Origin: CBDVAK01 sp965371945 | Lineage (GTDB): Bacteria > Pseudomonadota > Gammaproteobacteria > Competibacterales > JAHEDQ01 | DNA: 6,863 bases | Assembly (NCBI GenBank): GCA_965371945.1 | Contig: CBDVAK010000192.1 | Location: 1-6,863 of the forward strand | Direction: 5' to 3' | Part shown: piece by piece, positions 5,675-6,863 of the stretch | Layout of the letters: each line of letters begins with the position of its first letter | Numbering within the stretch: position 1 is the first letter of the stretch | Program-made: the position numbers and the translations under genes | The notes under the pieces: model-generated | Told to the model about the DNA's origin: nothing | Seen by the model: the letters and a program-made list of their open reading frames with translations, nothing else | Database searches by the model: none

Positions 5675-6862
5675 ATGACCGGCCCCGGGCGCCCGACTTT
5701 TCAATGGCAGGATCCGTTCCTGCTCGACCAGCAACTCAGCACCGAAGAACGTATGGTGCGCGACAGTGCGCGAGAATACTGCCAGGAACGGCTGATGCCG
5801 CGTATTCTGGAAGCGCACCGGCACGAACATTTCGATCGCGACATCATGAACGAAATGGGGGAGCTGGGTCTGCTGGGCGCCACCATCGACGGTTACGGCT
5901 GCGCTGGCCTCAACTATGTCTGCTATGGGCTGGTGGCTCGTGAAGTGGAGCGGGTCGATTCCGGCTACCGCTCCGCAATGAGCGTGCAGTCCAGCCTGGT
6001 CATGCACCCCATCCACGCCTACGGTTCCGAACAGCAACGCGAGCACTATCTACCCAGACTGGCCAGCGGCGAATGGGTGGGCTGCTTCGGCCTGACCGAA
6101 CCCGATCACGGTTCCGATCCCGGCGGCATGAAGACCCGGGCCCGCCGGGTGGATGGCGGCTGGCTGCTGAAAGGTGCCAAGATGTGGATCACCAATTCCC
6201 CCATCGCCGACGTGTTCGTGGTTTGGGCGAAAGACGATGAAGATGTGATCCGGGGATTTGTGCTGGAAAGGGGTATGAAGGGGCTGACCACACCCAAGAT
6301 CGAGGGCAAGTTTTCGCTGCGGGCCTCGGTTACCGGGGAGATTGTCATGGATGATGTCGAGGTCCCCGAACAGAACCAGCTCCCTGGCGCGCGGGGTCTG
6401 GGTGGTCCGTTCGGCTGTCTGAACCGGGCTCGATACGGCATTGCCTGGGGCGCCCTGGGTGCAGCTGAATTCTGCTGGCACGCGGCCCGGCAATACACCC
6501 TGGACCGCAAACAATTCGGGCGGCCGCTGGCCGCCAATCAACTGATTCAGAAAAAGCTGGCCGACATGCAGACTGAGATCAGTATCGGCCTGCAGGCAAC
6601 GCTGCGGGTAGGTCAGCTCATGGATCAGGGCAGCGCAGCACCGGAGGTGGTTTCACTGATCAAGCGCAACAGTTGCGGCAAGGCACTCGAGATTGCACGC
6701 AACGCGCGCGACATGCACGGCGGCAATGGCGTATCCGACGAGTATCATGTCATAAGGCACGTGCTCAACCTCGAGGCGGTAAACACCTACGAAGGCACAC
6801 ACGATATCCATGCGCTCATCCTCGGTCGCGCACAGACCGGAATCCAGGCCTTCAGCAACTGA
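5675..6862 (+). CDS. gcdH: Glutaryl-CoA dehydrogenase (FAD-dependent acyl-CoA dehydrogenase family)
   Basis: This 395-residue flavoenzyme is predicted to oxidise and decarboxylate glutaryl-CoA to crotonyl-CoA and CO2, passing electrons to ETF. It serves lysine, tryptophan, glutarate or aromatic acid breakdown in the cytoplasm. The family order is visible: an N-terminal helical domain, a middle beta domain with GCFGLTEPDHGSDP (137-150) and WITNSP (171-176), and a C-terminal helical domain. The catalytic base is Glu373 in YEGTHDIHALILGRA. Arg99 in SGYRSAMSVQSSLVMHP matches the Arg that binds the substrate carboxylate in human GCDH. Glu92 and Tyr372 match residues (Glu87 and Tyr369 in mature human numbering, from memory) linked with the decarboxylating type. 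KFSLRASVTG and GGPFGCLN-ARYGIAWG also match human GCDH closely. The length is normal for a bacterial enzyme. It starts 24 bases after the unknown gene and may share its transcript. Its stop ends one base before the window edge, so no downstream context is visible. Confidence 0.96.
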   Translation: MTGPGRPTFQWQDPFLLDQQLSTEERMVRDSAREYCQERLMPRILEAHRHEHFDRDIMNEMGELGLLGATIDGYGCAGLNYVCYGLVAREVERVDSGYRSAMSVQSSLVMHPIHAYGSEQQREHYLPRLASGEWVGCFGLTEPDHGSDPGGMKTRARRVDGGWLLKGAKMWITNSPIADVFVVWAKDDEDVIRGFVLERGMKGLTTPKIEGKFSLRASVTGEIVMDDVEVPEQNQLPGARGLGGPFGCLNRARYGIAWGALGAAEFCWHAARQYTLDRKQFGRPLAANQLIQKKLADMQTEISIGLQATLRVGQLMDQGSAAPEVVSLIKRNSCGKALEIARNARDMHGGNGVSDEYHVIRHVLNLEAVNTYEGTHDIHALILGRAQTGIQAFSN

Positions 6863-6863
6863 C

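Noticed and set aside
5462..6046. 194-residue open frame on the minus strand across the start of gcdH
   Set aside because: It is antisense to strongly conserved gcdH codons and shows no recognisable domain or ribosome-binding site.

Overview
The window is a gene-dense chromosomal stretch, about 60% GC by eye. All seven complete genes and one truncated gene lie on the + strand, and no gap exceeds about 75 bases. Closely matching relatives of DppD/DppF and glutaryl-CoA dehydrogenase, a lipobox lipoprotein of the 17-kDa surface antigen type and a membrane diguanylate cyclase point to a Gram-negative proteobacterium, most likely a gammaproteobacterium. The species cannot be named from this sequence. 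I see no mobile element, CRISPR array, tRNA or rRNA.

Region 1 (1-2119) is the distal part of a dipeptide/oligopeptide ABC importer operon. It holds the C-terminal end of the permease DppC, then the two ATPases DppD and DppF, joined by stop/start overlaps of 1 and 4 bases. The substrate-binding protein, DppB and most of DppC lie upstream of the window. Both ATPases carry a four-cysteine motif of identical spacing in the C-terminal domain, consistent with an iron-sulfur cluster.

Region 2 (2194-3086) holds two small envelope genes 20 bases apart: a glycine-zipper lipoprotein and a secreted protein with four calcium-binding loops at an exact 24-residue period.

Region 3 (3141-6862) begins with a two-pass membrane diguanylate cyclase whose large periplasmic part looks like a sensor. 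Its active-site motif is intact and its primary inhibitory site is missing. A 321-residue helical protein that I do not recognise overlaps it by 4 bases. A glutaryl-CoA dehydrogenase (gcdH), probably of the decarboxylating type, follows after 24 bases.

Peptide import and glutaryl-CoA oxidation both belong to amino acid catabolism, but their proximity may be coincidence. The least explained part is the translationally coupled pair of cyclase and unknown protein, together with the calcium-binding protein just upstream. I found no clear evidence of a wholly new multi-gene system.
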